A stretch of DNA of 64,000 nt from Methylobacterium durans (lineage in GTDB: Bacteria; Pseudomonadota; Alphaproteobacteria; Rhizobiales; Beijerinckiaceae), in the NCBI RefSeq assembly GCF_003173715.1, contig NZ_CP029550.1:1798001-1862000 (forward strand). Reading direction: 5' to 3'. Every line of letters starts with the position of its first letter. Position 1 is the stretch's first letter. Below, in pieces: positions 9,584-18,355 of the stretch. Under the pieces are notes generated by a model. The model did no database searches. It saw only the letters and a program-made list of their open reading frames with translations, and was not told where the DNA came from. A program made the translations under genes and the position numbers.

Positions 9584-10108
9584 ATGATCTTGCAACATAT
9601 GTTTAGGTAATCGGACGAAAATCTAACAATTATTGTTTCTGTTGATTCCAATTCATGTCTATTGTTCTGTTGATGTAAATGAGTTGACGCAGATTTTGTG
9701 GCGTATCGGGCGAGCAAAAAAGGGCTACCGGATCGCGACGGGGTGATCGCGTGCGCATTCGAACTATGCAACTCCCGAAGAGGCGGCCCGCGCACCTGCG
9801 GAGGAGGCTCGGCGAGCATCCCAGTCGATGAAGCAGCCGTGGCCTCTCGCGCGACCCGGTCGCCAAGTCGGCTGCACCGACCTTCCAAGTCGTGGCACAA
9901 CGGCTGCGGCAGTGCCTCGTCCCGATCGAAGACATCCCTGAAGCAGAGGATCAGTATTCGAGTGAATGGGCGCCAGTCCCACCCGGGAACGGTATCGGCA
10001 TTTCACCTGGACAGCCACCGGAGCAAGGTGCGCGGAACGCGTGCGGGCAGGCGCCGATGGCGCCTGCCCGCTGTGCTGATGATGCCGTCTATCCGGCCGT
10101 CGGCTGGA
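9584..10108. other. intergenic region, AT-rich at one end, with a strong hairpin
   Basis: No gene is supported in this stretch. Bases 9590-9720 are AT-rich and probably hold the promoter of the DUF6894 gene (transcribed leftward). A strong hairpin at 10043-10071 lies just past the stop of the lyase-like gene. Confidence 0.4.
10043..10071 (-). terminator. perfect 13-bp hairpin downstream of the lyase-like gene
   Basis: GCGGGCAGGCGCC (10043-10055) and GGCGCCTGCCCGC (10059-10071) are exact inverted repeats around a three-base loop. It lies 37 bases past the stop of the minus-strand gene at 10109. There is no T-tract on that strand, so it is either a Rho-independent-like terminator of weak form or an mRNA 3'-end stabiliser. 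Confidence 0.5.
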
Positions 10109-11878
10109 TCAGGCGAAGTGCCAACCTGACTCGTGATGCCAGAGGCTGTTCGTGTGGCTCGCCGCATCGGTCTGGATGGCTGCGACATCGGTGCCGGCCG
10201 CCGCATTGGCGCCACCGCAATGTCCGTGACCTCCGTCGGAATCGCTGCCGCCGCGATCCCGGCCCCATTGATCCATCCAATGATCGAGCACGGCCCGCGC
10301 GGTATTGCCGACCTGAGCAAGGGTGGCCGGGTCGAACTCGAAGCCGTGCGAGCCCCAATAATGACCGTTGCCGTGATGTCCACCTGCGGGCGCGGTCACG
10401 GTGCCATCGTTCTCCGTCGATCCGGTCGACGTGCCCCCTGGCGAAGTGGGTGTCGTGCTCTCCGGCGACGTGGGCGTCGTGGCCTGAGGAACCGGAGTTC
10501 CCGTACCGGTCTCACCGTCCGCGCCGGAGTTGGACGTCTCGTTCGACGGAGTGGTGACCGGAGCGGAGGTCGCGGGATCACCGGACCCAGCGTCGGCCCC
10601 GTCTGAGTGCGTACCCGAACCGCTGGCCGCGCCCGTCTCCACGATCGGCGTGCCCGGCGTCGCCGGCACCGGAGTCGGTGCCGGATTCGGCACCGGGGTC
10701 GGAGTCGGCAGCGGCGAAGCCGAGTCCTCGCTCGGGGCCGGCGCACCGCCGCTCGAAGCTGCGCCGCCTGTGTGGGCCCCCATATCCGCGCCAGTGCCGG
10801 CGAGCTGACTGCCGCTCGACAACTTGAGGAAATCAGAGGCCGGGAGCGCGCCATCGGAACCGCGCTCGCCGGTCATCGCACTCGCATCGACGGAGACGAA
10901 GGCGGAGGCGCCGACGGATTGCGTCATGTTCCAGGAGTTGTGGTTCTCCGTTCCAGCCACCGAGACGTTGCCGGTCCCGGCAGAGAGGTTGTCACTTAGG
11001 ACATTGCCGCTGTTCTCAAAATAATAGTTCGTGCCGTTGTCATACGCGGTGTTGTTGGAAAGCTTCAGAGGCTTGCTTGCCGAGTTCTCATCGAAACCGG
11101 TGCCGGCGTTGTCCCAGGCCACGTTATTCGTGACGGTGTGGCCACCGGAGTCGCCGCCCGCTCCGGGGCGCGTGCCGCCCAGCTTGAACCCGCTGCCATT
11201 GCCAGTGTGCGCCCCGCTCGCGCTGTATCCATTGTGCCAAGCGAGATTGTCGTCGAGGGTGACAGCGCCGACCTTGGTCCCATCCTGCACATTGAACAGG
11301 TCGAAACCGTCGTCGGAATTGTTCCAGGCGCGGTTGCCCTGCAGCACGTTGCCCGTACCCGTCGTGGCGATCTGGAAGCCGTCCGCGTTATCGCCCCTCA
11401 GATCATGGTTGTCGTGAGAATCGTTGTTGAGGAGAAGGTTGTTCGCGCTCGAGCCGAATACATTGAAACCTTTTCCATCCCACTCAGATGACCAGCCACT
11501 CCCGTGAACATCCAGTTGCTCGAGCACGTTGTTGTTCGATGCGCCGGTGAGGAGCACGCCACCTTCGCCACCATTCGCGATTTCCAGGCCCTTGATGTGA
11601 TTGTACGAGGCGCCATCCAAGGTGAAAGCGTATCCGGAAGCGGATCCGGCATTGATGATGACATCTTCTTGCTGATAATTTTCGATCGTGATCGGCTTGT
11701 CGGCGGTGCCGTCATTCGTCAGGTGAATACCTGATTTCAACTGGTATGTGCCTCCGCGCAGGTAGATCGTATCGCCGGGTTTCGCCTGATCATGTGCTGC
11801 TTGAAGCGTCGCAAGCGGATCGTTGATCGTTCCAGACGCGCCGTTCGCTCCGGTAGGAGATACATAGTAAATCGTCAT
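10109..11878 (-). CDS. pectate lyase family 9-like right-handed beta-helix protein
   Basis: A 589-aa protein. Residues 1-355 begin MTIYYVSPTGANGASGT and GDTIYLRGGTY and continue as beta-helix coils with the PL9 stretches GDNADGFQIA, NRAWNNSDDGFDL and NGSGFKLGGT. In PL9 lyases the Asp-rich part binds the catalytic calcium, so uronate-lyase activity is likely but unproven. Residues 375-500 are a Pro/Thr/Ser/Gly linker and the last 90 are a His/Gly/Asp-rich tail ending ESGWHFA. No Sec signal peptide is visible: the domain begins at residue 2. Start ATG 11878 follows an AAGGAAA site. Secretion by a C-terminal signal (type I) or release by another route is a possibility. It probably trims the EPS made by this locus. 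Confidence 0.82.
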   Translation of the reverse strand: MTIYYVSPTGANGASGTINDPLATLQAAHDQAKPGDTIYLRGGTYQLKSGIHLTNDGTADKPITIENYQQEDVIINAGSASGYAFTLDGASYNHIKGLEIANGGEGGVLLTGASNNNVLEQLDVHGSGWSSEWDGKGFNVFGSSANNLLLNNDSHDNHDLRGDNADGFQIATTGTGNVLQGNRAWNNSDDGFDLFNVQDGTKVGAVTLDDNLAWHNGYSASGAHTGNGSGFKLGGTRPGAGGDSGGHTVTNNVAWDNAGTGFDENSASKPLKLSNNTAYDNGTNYYFENSGNVLSDNLSAGTGNVSVAGTENHNSWNMTQSVGASAFVSVDASAMTGERGSDGALPASDFLKLSSGSQLAGTGADMGAHTGGAASSGGAPAPSEDSASPLPTPTPVPNPAPTPVPATPGTPIVETGAASGSGTHSDGADAGSGDPATSAPVTTPSNETSNSGADGETGTGTPVPQATTPTSPESTTPTSPGGTSTGSTENDGTVTAPAGGHHGNGHYWGSHGFEFDPATLAQVGNTARAVLDHWMDQWGRDRGGSDSDGGHGHCGGANAAAGTDVAAIQTDAASHTNSLWHHESGWHFA

Positions 11879-12424
11879 CAGATTTCCTTCTGTCGACAAG
11901 TTCTTAGTCGCAAATATTTATATAGCGACATAGAATATGTACAGATTGCGCGCGAACAATCGCATCGCCGTAAAGACGAATAATATACGCGCACTATGAT
12001 GTATTCGGCTAAAACTGAATGACCGATATACAGTAGATGCCAGGACTTTTTATCGGTCGTACGCCGGCTCTAACCTAAGCTCAGCTCAGGAAAATCTGCC
12101 TGAAATCGATTTCCATCGCGGCGAAGCTATGCGTTTCGATACAGAGGTTGAATCGGGCTACAATGTGGCGCGTGCCGGAATTTTGCGAGATACCGTACAG
12201 TTTTTATGCATGAAACTGTACGGTTTGCTATTATCTATGCAATAAACCGTATCGATACGTACCTAAGCGGCAAGTTCAGGACGGATCACCACAAGGCCTA
12301 CATTCCCATGCTCGTGCCGGGACGAGGGTGCGAGATAGGCAGGTGATGGCCCGCCGAATCATGCTTGGCAGTACGCCAGTCTGTGCACCCGTGGCGCCGG
12401 ATCCGTCGCCCGCCTTGCGGAGCT
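11879..12424. promoter_or_regulatory. long upstream region of the lyase-like gene, with overlapping inverted repeats
   Basis: These 546 bases hold no gene. They are AT-rich for this genome (11900-12260) and lie upstream of the lyase-like gene on the minus strand. They contain a 12-bp perfect inverted repeat, a second 8-bp inverted repeat that overlaps it, and a palindrome CGTATCGATACG at 12248-12259; see the separate entry. This looks like a regulated promoter or leader. Confidence 0.5.
12192..12259. repeat. overlapping inverted repeats (operator- or attenuator-like)
   Basis: ACCGTACAGTTT (12192-12203) pairs exactly with AAACTGTACGGT (12213-12224). TACGGTTT (12219-12226) pairs exactly with AAACCGTA (12244-12251), sharing bases with the first stem so that the two are mutually exclusive. 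CGTATCGATACG (12248-12259) is a further palindrome. The loop of the first stem contains ATGCAT. The group lies about 315 bases upstream of the lyase-like gene start and about 165 bases past the stop of the CDP-diacylglycerol pyrophosphatase gene. Confidence 0.65.
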
Positions 12425-13183
12425 TCAGGGGATGGCTGCGGCTGGCTTGGCAGCGCCGGAGCAGGCGTGGTCGAGCAATTTCTCCGCGTGCGCATCCTTG
12501 GCGCGGTAGGCCAGCAAGATGAGAGATGCGGGCAGATCGTCGCCGGATACATTGATCGCGGCGAAGCTCGTTTGAGCGAGGTCGGGACGACGCCCGGGGA
12601 GCTGGGCAATGGCAGCGAACGGGTTGATACTCTCGAGTTCGTCCGGCTCGATCCTCATGGCGAAAAAGCGGGTGCCCTGAAGGGCGATCGGCATCGCAGC
12701 CCAAGTCCGGTGGATGCCACGGGCATACACACGCAACGCCGCGCGCACGCTCGGCCTCACGCAGTCGAGGTGGATGTGCAGCTGATCCTGGCTACGGCCG
12801 CCCCTTGAATTCACTGCTAGGGCAATGTCCCCCGGCGACTCGGAGCCTTTGAGAGCATCCGACACATGGTGCCGCGCCGCTAGCGCCGCGCGCCAGTAAG
12901 CCTTGCCCTCCTCATGCTGCAGCTCGGGAGCCTCAAGCCCGACGATGTGGCTCGTCGGCACGACAACCGTGTGAGTCGGCTGTCCCGGGGCTCGAAGCAC
13001 GGCCGTGCCCGGCCTGTCGTCCGTGCCGAGATCGACTGCAAGACAAGGGAATGGGCGGCCGGTGGTACGCTTGGCGAGAACGCAGGCCTGTATGGCAACC
13101 CAAAGAACCTGCCGCCCCGCCTCAGCGGCGACTGGGGTCGCGACGGCGCTGAGCAGCATGGCTAGCACGACCAGGCGGCGCAT
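12425..13183 (-). CDS. cdh: CDP-diacylglycerol pyrophosphatase
   Basis: A 252-aa secreted protein. The first 22 residues (MRRLVVLAMLLSAVATPVAAEA) are a Sec signal peptide, given here split: charged MRR, hydrophobic core, A-x-A cleavage. The mature part has LAVDLGTDDRPGTAVLRAP, PTSHIVGLEAPEL and the HIT-like histidine motif QLHIHLDCVRP, all typical of Cdh, which hydrolyses CDP-diacylglycerol to CMP and phosphatidate in the periplasm or inner membrane. ATG 13183 is chosen because the signal peptide begins there and GAGGA precedes it; the frame is open from 13414. Its link to EPS synthesis, if any, is unknown. Confidence 0.87.
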   Translation of the reverse strand: MRRLVVLAMLLSAVATPVAAEAGRQVLWVAIQACVLAKRTTGRPFPCLAVDLGTDDRPGTAVLRAPGQPTHTVVVPTSHIVGLEAPELQHEEGKAYWRAALAARHHVSDALKGSESPGDIALAVNSRGGRSQDQLHIHLDCVRPSVRAALRVYARGIHRTWAAMPIALQGTRFFAMRIEPDELESINPFAAIAQLPGRRPDLAQTSFAAINVSGDDLPASLILLAYRAKDAHAEKLLDHACSGAAKPAAAIP

Positions 13184-13404
13184 CGAACGTCCTCGCAAAA
13201 GTCTGTATCCCCGGCCTTCGATGCGGTGCAGTTCGCACACAGACATTTTGCCCTCATGCCGGACGGTACAGAGCCAAAAAGGCTCGCGATGGATCGAAGG
13301 ACGCCGCAATTCTTCGTGGCGTCCTGCGAGCTCGCGGCGTTCGGCCCGCTCGCAAAGCGACCACCCGACAGGCGTATCGGCGCATCGTTCGATCCGGCCA
13401 GATT

Positions 13405-14193
13405 TCAGGGCCATGCATCTCGGCGGGAAGAATTTGTGCTGACGAACGTCGTTCGAGAATCTTCGAGGATGAGGCAGGTGAGCTTTCCGGAGATATAAGC
13501 TCCGGTATCGATATTGATCCGATTGTGAAGAACTGAGGGTTGATCGACGGGAGTATGACCATGAACGATCATTTTTCCAAAATCACATTTCGCTGAGAGA
13601 AACGGATCTCTGATCCACAGCAGATCGACGTCGGATTGTTCCTTGAGCGGCACGCCGGGACGAACGCCCGCGTGACAAAAGAAATAATCCCCGATCTCGC
13701 AACGTGGCATCGTGCGCTCAAGAAATCCCAAATGGAGAGGCGGCAGCCTCGCGCGTAGGGCCGCTGCAATCTCAGCGTATCCGCCCCAAGAGTGGAGAGG
13801 GCGGACATCGATGCCATAGGAATGCAGTGTTTCGAGACCGCCGTTTCGGATCCAGTCGATCCCTCGATGGGGTTCGACAAGAAAATCGAGCAACATCTGC
13901 TCGTGATTGCCACGAAGAGGAATGCAACGTGCTGGAAGGGGGGCCGTCGTGAGAATGTCGAGGACCACGCGGCTCCCGAGCCCGCGGTCGACATAATCGC
14001 CGAGCAGAACGACCCACGGTTCCTCAATCGGGCGATCCTTGAGATCCGCCGTGATGAAGTTTAAAATCCGGCTGAGCAGTTCTGCACAGCCGTGGATATC
14101 ACCGATCACATAGACCCGGCATTTGTCTGGAACGGAGCGGCATTGCTCGCGAGCGCGTCTTTGGAACCATCTTGCACGGAGACCCGCCACCAA
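13405..14193 (-). CDS. PPP-family serine/threonine phosphatase / metallophosphoesterase
   Basis: A 262-aa protein with the PPP metal motifs in order: YVIGDIHGCAELL (GDxHG), VVLLGDYVDRGLGS (GDxVDRG), IPLRGNHEQMLL (GNHE) and, near the end, IVHGHTPVDQP. This is the pattern of bacterial PrpA/ApaH-like phosphatases. It may dephosphorylate proteins or dinucleoside polyphosphates. A possible role is to oppose the Wzc-like tyrosine kinase at 26424, but those are usually served by low-molecular-weight or PHP phosphatases, so this is only a guess. Confidence 0.83.
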   Translation of the reverse strand: MVAGLRARWFQRRAREQCRSVPDKCRVYVIGDIHGCAELLSRILNFITADLKDRPIEEPWVVLLGDYVDRGLGSRVVLDILTTAPLPARCIPLRGNHEQMLLDFLVEPHRGIDWIRNGGLETLHSYGIDVRPLHSWGGYAEIAAALRARLPPLHLGFLERTMPRCEIGDYFFCHAGVRPGVPLKEQSDVDLLWIRDPFLSAKCDFGKMIVHGHTPVDQPSVLHNRINIDTGAYISGKLTCLILEDSRTTFVSTNSSRRDAWP

Positions 14194-14680
14194 TGCCTCT
14201 CTCCGTTCGAAGCGCGGGCATGTCGCTCAAGACCGTGCCCCCCTCTCCATTGGTCGTGCAGCCAAACCTGTCGACGCCGAAAGAGCTGTCCTGACCCCGC
14301 GTGTCTTGGAACCTTACGTAACCGTGTGCGCTTCGTCGACGCTTCGCGATCCATGGTCGCCGATATCCGTCCGTCCCGGAAGTGTTGTCTCGCCCATCGT
14401 GGCGAATCCGGGATCGATCCTCGATGTGAGCGTATGAGGGTCAAGGAAGGCCGATCGAAAGACTTCCATGGGCACCGAGCCACACGATCCTGATGATCTT
14501 CGGCTCGAGTTTCGCCGAAAGGACACGCCCTGATCCGCCCTGTCGACATTTGTCTGCGATCAAAGGGATCAATCTGACCTCGGCCCGGCGAACGCTACGG
14601 AGGGTACTCCCGCCGACACTCCATAGCCAGAGAGACAACGCAAGCTTATGCTCGAATTCCCGACCGACGCGTGACGCTCG
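14194..14680. other. intergenic region with no recognised gene
   Basis: 487 bases between the divergent phosphatase and beta-helix genes. Open frames here have no recognisable protein features. It must hold the promoters of the flanking genes; no boxes were assigned. Confidence 0.35.
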
Positions 14681-15766
14681 ATGAGTAGACCGTATCGCCC
14701 CGCTTTGCTCCGCCGCGAGGTCTGTGCGCTCGTTTTCGGCGCACCATTCGCGGTGCGTGCCGGGGAAACGCCCCTGTCCCTTCAACGTGATGTCGAGGTC
14801 GAAAGTTTTCGCCGCGAATACATGCCCGATCGACAGGTTCTACAGAAGGCGTTCGCGGCTTGGGACCAGCGTGGCGGAGGAAATTTCGTTTTCGGCGCGA
14901 ACAAGACGTACAAGCTAGGGCCGGTTCATCCCGATGCCCCGCCGTTCCTCTTGAACCGCGCGAACGGCGTGTCGATCGTTGGAAACAATGCGCGACTGTC
15001 GTGCGAGACGGTTACCGGCATCACTTCGATCTTCCTCGTGCAGAACTCCCAGCGTATTCGTATTTCCGATCTGCAGCTTCGAGACTTCGGATTTCGACCG
15101 CGAATTGATTGGCAAGGTGCGGTCCTGATCTACCTCAATGGGGATTCAGGTCCGTCCACCGACATCGCGATGACGAAGCTCAAAGCGGATTCAACAGTCG
15201 CCCTTTGCATCTGCAGTGGGACGAGTCCGCGCGGCAGGGTCAGCGGGATCGCTCTCAATGATGTCGTGGCGAACGACTGCTATTATGGCGCCTGCTTTCA
15301 AGAGAACGCTGACAACGTCAGTTGTACGATGGAAGCTTCCAATTGCCGCCGGGCATATTTTTGCTATGGAGTGACGGGTCATCGCGCCGATCTTTCGATC
15401 CGTGGCGACAGCAATGGTGTTGGCTCCGACGGCTGTATCGTCGTGCATAGGTATAAACGTGACACTTCGAATATACGGATACGTGCGCGCATCGCCGGTG
15501 AACTGAAATGGGGCACTCTCATCCATTTCGTGCAAAGCCCTCCTTCCGGCGTCGTGGGGCTTGTGCAGGATGTTGCCGTGGATCTCGTGGTCGATCCGCA
15601 AGCTGTGGATCTGGTCGGGGGACGCGACGCTGCCTTCACAATCTACGATCCGCGCGACGACCAACCGGTCAAGTCCTCTCCGTCGCAGTGGCGAAATGTG
15701 ACCGCGAGCGGGACTGGAATCGGGGGCCGAAAAATTGAGGCCGTGTTTGATACAGAACCTGTGTAA
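14681..15766 (+). CDS. secreted beta-helix (pectate-lyase-like fold) protein of unknown activity
   Basis: A 361-aa protein. A basic N-terminus followed by VCALVFGAPFAVRAGETP looks like a signal peptide. The body has the feel of a right-handed beta-helix: an N-terminal GGGNFVFGANKTYKLG cap, GVSIVGNNARLSC, then repeated strand-turn units (SQRIRISDLQLRDFG, DNVSCTMEASNCRRA). No catalytic motif could be assigned. Its position in the EPS locus suggests a polysaccharide-binding or -cleaving role. It resembles the lyase-like protein at 10109 only in fold. Confidence 0.6.
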   Translation: MSRPYRPALLRREVCALVFGAPFAVRAGETPLSLQRDVEVESFRREYMPDRQVLQKAFAAWDQRGGGNFVFGANKTYKLGPVHPDAPPFLLNRANGVSIVGNNARLSCETVTGITSIFLVQNSQRIRISDLQLRDFGFRPRIDWQGAVLIYLNGDSGPSTDIAMTKLKADSTVALCICSGTSPRGRVSGIALNDVVANDCYYGACFQENADNVSCTMEASNCRRAYFCYGVTGHRADLSIRGDSNGVGSDGCIVVHRYKRDTSNIRIRARIAGELKWGTLIHFVQSPPSGVVGLVQDVAVDLVVDPQAVDLVGGRDAAFTIYDPRDDQPVKSSPSQWRNVTASGTGIGGRKIEAVFDTEPV

Positions 15767-16059
15767 AAGGATTGCATCTTCGAAATTCACATCGCCTTTT
15801 GACGATCGAGATCGGCTTTGCGGAGACAAGTCCACGCACCCAGCCGTCAGCCGGCACCGGCCGTTGCCGCCTATAGGACACCTGGGCGCAGCTTGCGGGG
15901 CCAGCATCGAGCGCACATCCCCTCTCGCGTTCTGGGCACTTGGTCGAAGCTCGAGGGTACGCCGGCAAACTCACGTAGGGATGCACCTATGAAGCGTCTG
16001 GGGATGGATTATTCTGCGCCCGAATCGGGATTTGCGTGAAGCTGGCCGCTGGCGAGGGA

Positions 16060-16878
16060 ATGATGAGTCACTTGCTTAATGCGGAAACGCATTTCGCGTT
16101 CGGTGAAAACTGGCAGTCTTTCGTCAAGTTGATCGACGACCAGCGCATAGCCGCGGCTGAAACAGACCTGCTACGCCTGCTCGGACGCGGCGATTTGGCT
16201 AACAAGTCGTTCCTCGACATTGGAAGCGGATCGGGCCTGTCATCGCTCGCTGCCGCTCGACTGGGCGTCGCGTCGATCATGGCGACTGACATCGACGAAA
16301 ATTCCACGGCAGCTACCAGATCCTTGTTGCAGGCAAGGTTGCTTGATTCAAACGTTGATTGGACAGCCAGAGTCGTCAGCGTTTTCGATCTTCCTCAAAA
16401 TCAGTACGATGTCGTCTATAGCTGGGGCGTGCTTCACCACACCGGCGACATGTGGCGCGCCATTCGCGAAGCAGCGATGCGCGTCAAGCCCGGCGGATTG
16501 TTCGCCATCGCGATTTACGCAAAGACCTCCCTGTGCGGCTTTTGGCGTGCTGAGAAAGCCTTCTACGCGCATGCCCCCGGCTTCGTGCAAGCCTGTATTC
16601 GAGCAATCTATAGCGTGTGGCACTTCACCATTACTGCACTGGCCACGCGACGCAATCCCTTCACGCTCGCGAAGCAGTACAACGCTCGCGGCATGGACAA
16701 GGGCCACGATGTCCACGATTGGCTCGGCGGCTACCCATACGAGTCCGCGACGCCTGAAGAGATCCGATCGTTCGTTTCCGATCTTGGCTTTGAGCTCGTG
16801 CGTCAGAATCTTGCCCCTGGCAAACGCCACGGCCTTCTTGCCTCGGGGTGTGACGAATACCTGTTCCGACGGACGTGA
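16060..16878 (+). CDS. class I SAM-dependent methyltransferase
   Basis: A 272-aa protein with the SAM-binding motif I FLDIGSGSGLSSLAAARLG, the acidic loop ATDIDENS and the post-I segment YDVVYSWGVLHHTGDMW, typical of Methyltransf_11/25 enzymes. It probably methylates a sugar of the EPS or its lipid-linked precursor. The frame opens at 16036; ATG 16060 or 16063 looks more natural because the earlier residues are not family-like. Base composition is a little lower in GC than the neighbours. Confidence 0.78.
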   Translation: MMSHLLNAETHFAFGENWQSFVKLIDDQRIAAAETDLLRLLGRGDLANKSFLDIGSGSGLSSLAAARLGVASIMATDIDENSTAATRSLLQARLLDSNVDWTARVVSVFDLPQNQYDVVYSWGVLHHTGDMWRAIREAAMRVKPGGLFAIAIYAKTSLCGFWRAEKAFYAHAPGFVQACIRAIYSVWHFTITALATRRNPFTLAKQYNARGMDKGHDVHDWLGGYPYESATPEEIRSFVSDLGFELVRQNLAPGKRHGLLASGCDEYLFRRT

Positions 16879-17259
16879 TATAGCTGTACTGCTCGCAAAT
16901 ACTATGCTCCTCATACAGCCCAACTTCTCTGCGGTTCCAGGCAATCAAAGGCCTCGCTGGGACTGTCTGCATATCTGAAATAGGAAATATTGCTACGTTA
17001 AGCTCGAGAAATTTGCCGTTCGTGAGGACGCTTAGACTGTAACATTTCGCAAGCGCGGCAATCTAAAGTGTTATGATTACTCAATACTAATTTATATCCG
17101 CAAGAATCGGACAAATCGCCCTGCCGAGACTCGATAATTGCTGGAATTTAGGCTTAATACTTTGTTACCATACCGTTGGGTTATGGTGATTTTCCTGCCT
17201 TGGACGTAACTGGCAGAGAAGAGCACTCTGCTGTTCCGTCGCATGGGTGGGACCGGTTC
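16879..17259. promoter_or_regulatory. AT-rich intergenic region before nucleotidyltransferase copy 2
   Basis: 381 bases without a gene. Bases 16975-17175 are clearly AT-rich, suggesting a promoter for the rightward genes. No defined boxes or operator could be named. Confidence 0.4.
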
Positions 17260-17988
17260 ATGAAAGCGGTGATCCAGTGCGGAGGATTCGGCAGCCGCCT
17301 CATGCCGTACGCCATGGTGCTTCCGAAGCCTTTGATGCCGGTTGGTTCCCAACCGGTGCTGGAACTCCTGATCGGCTGGGTCCGCCGGAACGGTATCTCC
17401 GAGATCATCATCACCACCGGATACCTGGGTTGTTTGATCAAGACATTCTTCGGCGATGGGTCGAAATGGGGTGTCGACATCACGTACACCGAAGAGGCCG
17501 GACCGCTCGGCACGATCGGCTCCTTGTCGTTGTTGCGCGAGGTTCTGGATGAGCCCTTCATCGTATTGAACGGCGACATCCTCACGGATCTGAATCTCGA
17601 ACGTATGATCGCCTTCCACCATGAGATGGATGCGGCCGTCACGATCGCGACCGTCGCGCGCCAGACGAAACTCGACTACGGGGTCTTGGACGGCGCGCCC
17701 AATACCTGGATCGAGAGCTTTCGCGAAAAGCCATCCCTCACGCACTCTGTCAGTATGGGCGTGTACTGTCTGAACCCTGACGTGATCAGACACGTTCCGC
17801 GCGAGATGCCCTTCGGTTTCGACGACTTGGTCCTTCGGCTTCTCGCTCATCAGGCGCATGTCTGCTCGTTTCGTCATGACGGCTTCTGGCTCGACATCGG
17901 ACGCCTCGATGATTTTCGGGATGCCCAGGCTCTACCATGGGTTAAGCCACTCCCCCTCAAGGAAACATTTTGGATCCAGCTCAAGTAG
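17260..17988 (+). CDS. sugar nucleotidyltransferase (NTP_transferase family), copy 2
   Basis: A 242-aa protein starting MKAVIQCGGFGSRLMPYA, with LPKPLMPVGSQPVLELLIG and VLNGDILTDLNLERM. It is strikingly similar to the product of the gene at 2248 through its whole length, differing mainly in the last 20 residues. It should activate a sugar-1-phosphate. ATG 17260 matches the start of copy 1; the frame is open from 17176. Two such similar enzymes in one locus suggest duplication, recent sharing between loci or subtly different substrates. Confidence 0.87.
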   Translation: MKAVIQCGGFGSRLMPYAMVLPKPLMPVGSQPVLELLIGWVRRNGISEIIITTGYLGCLIKTFFGDGSKWGVDITYTEEAGPLGTIGSLSLLREVLDEPFIVLNGDILTDLNLERMIAFHHEMDAAVTIATVARQTKLDYGVLDGAPNTWIESFREKPSLTHSVSMGVYCLNPDVIRHVPREMPFGFDDLVLRLLAHQAHVCSFRHDGFWLDIGRLDDFRDAQALPWVKPLPLKETFWIQLK

Positions 17989-18355
17989 ACGTCGCACAGG
18001 AAAGCTTCGTGTCCAGTCTGTAACTGATGAAACGCGCCGTCTGTACTATGGCAATTGGAAAGATCGAACTCATGCCACCCGCACATGGCATCATGCAATC
18101 TGTTTTGAGGGACACCGCGATCTCGGGAGTTATCACACGCGTCTCAACCGGGACGAAATCTCGCGTCGAAGCTTGCGCAGTCTCGGATGTATGGACGCAC
18201 GGAAAAGCCCGAGCTGCGCATTCTGCTTCATCGATGAAAGCTCTCTCACTGAGGGGGGGAACTCGAAAAGCTGGCATTAGGAGCAAGACGTCTCCCGGAT
18301 TCGCTTCCGGTGCGGTCTCCCTCGAAGGCAGGCCGCTCTCTGCTCCTTCAGGACT
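17989..18355. other. intergenic region before the flippase gene
   Basis: 367 bases without a supported gene. Open frames here lack any recognisable feature. It likely contains the promoter of the operon that starts with the flippase. Confidence 0.35.
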
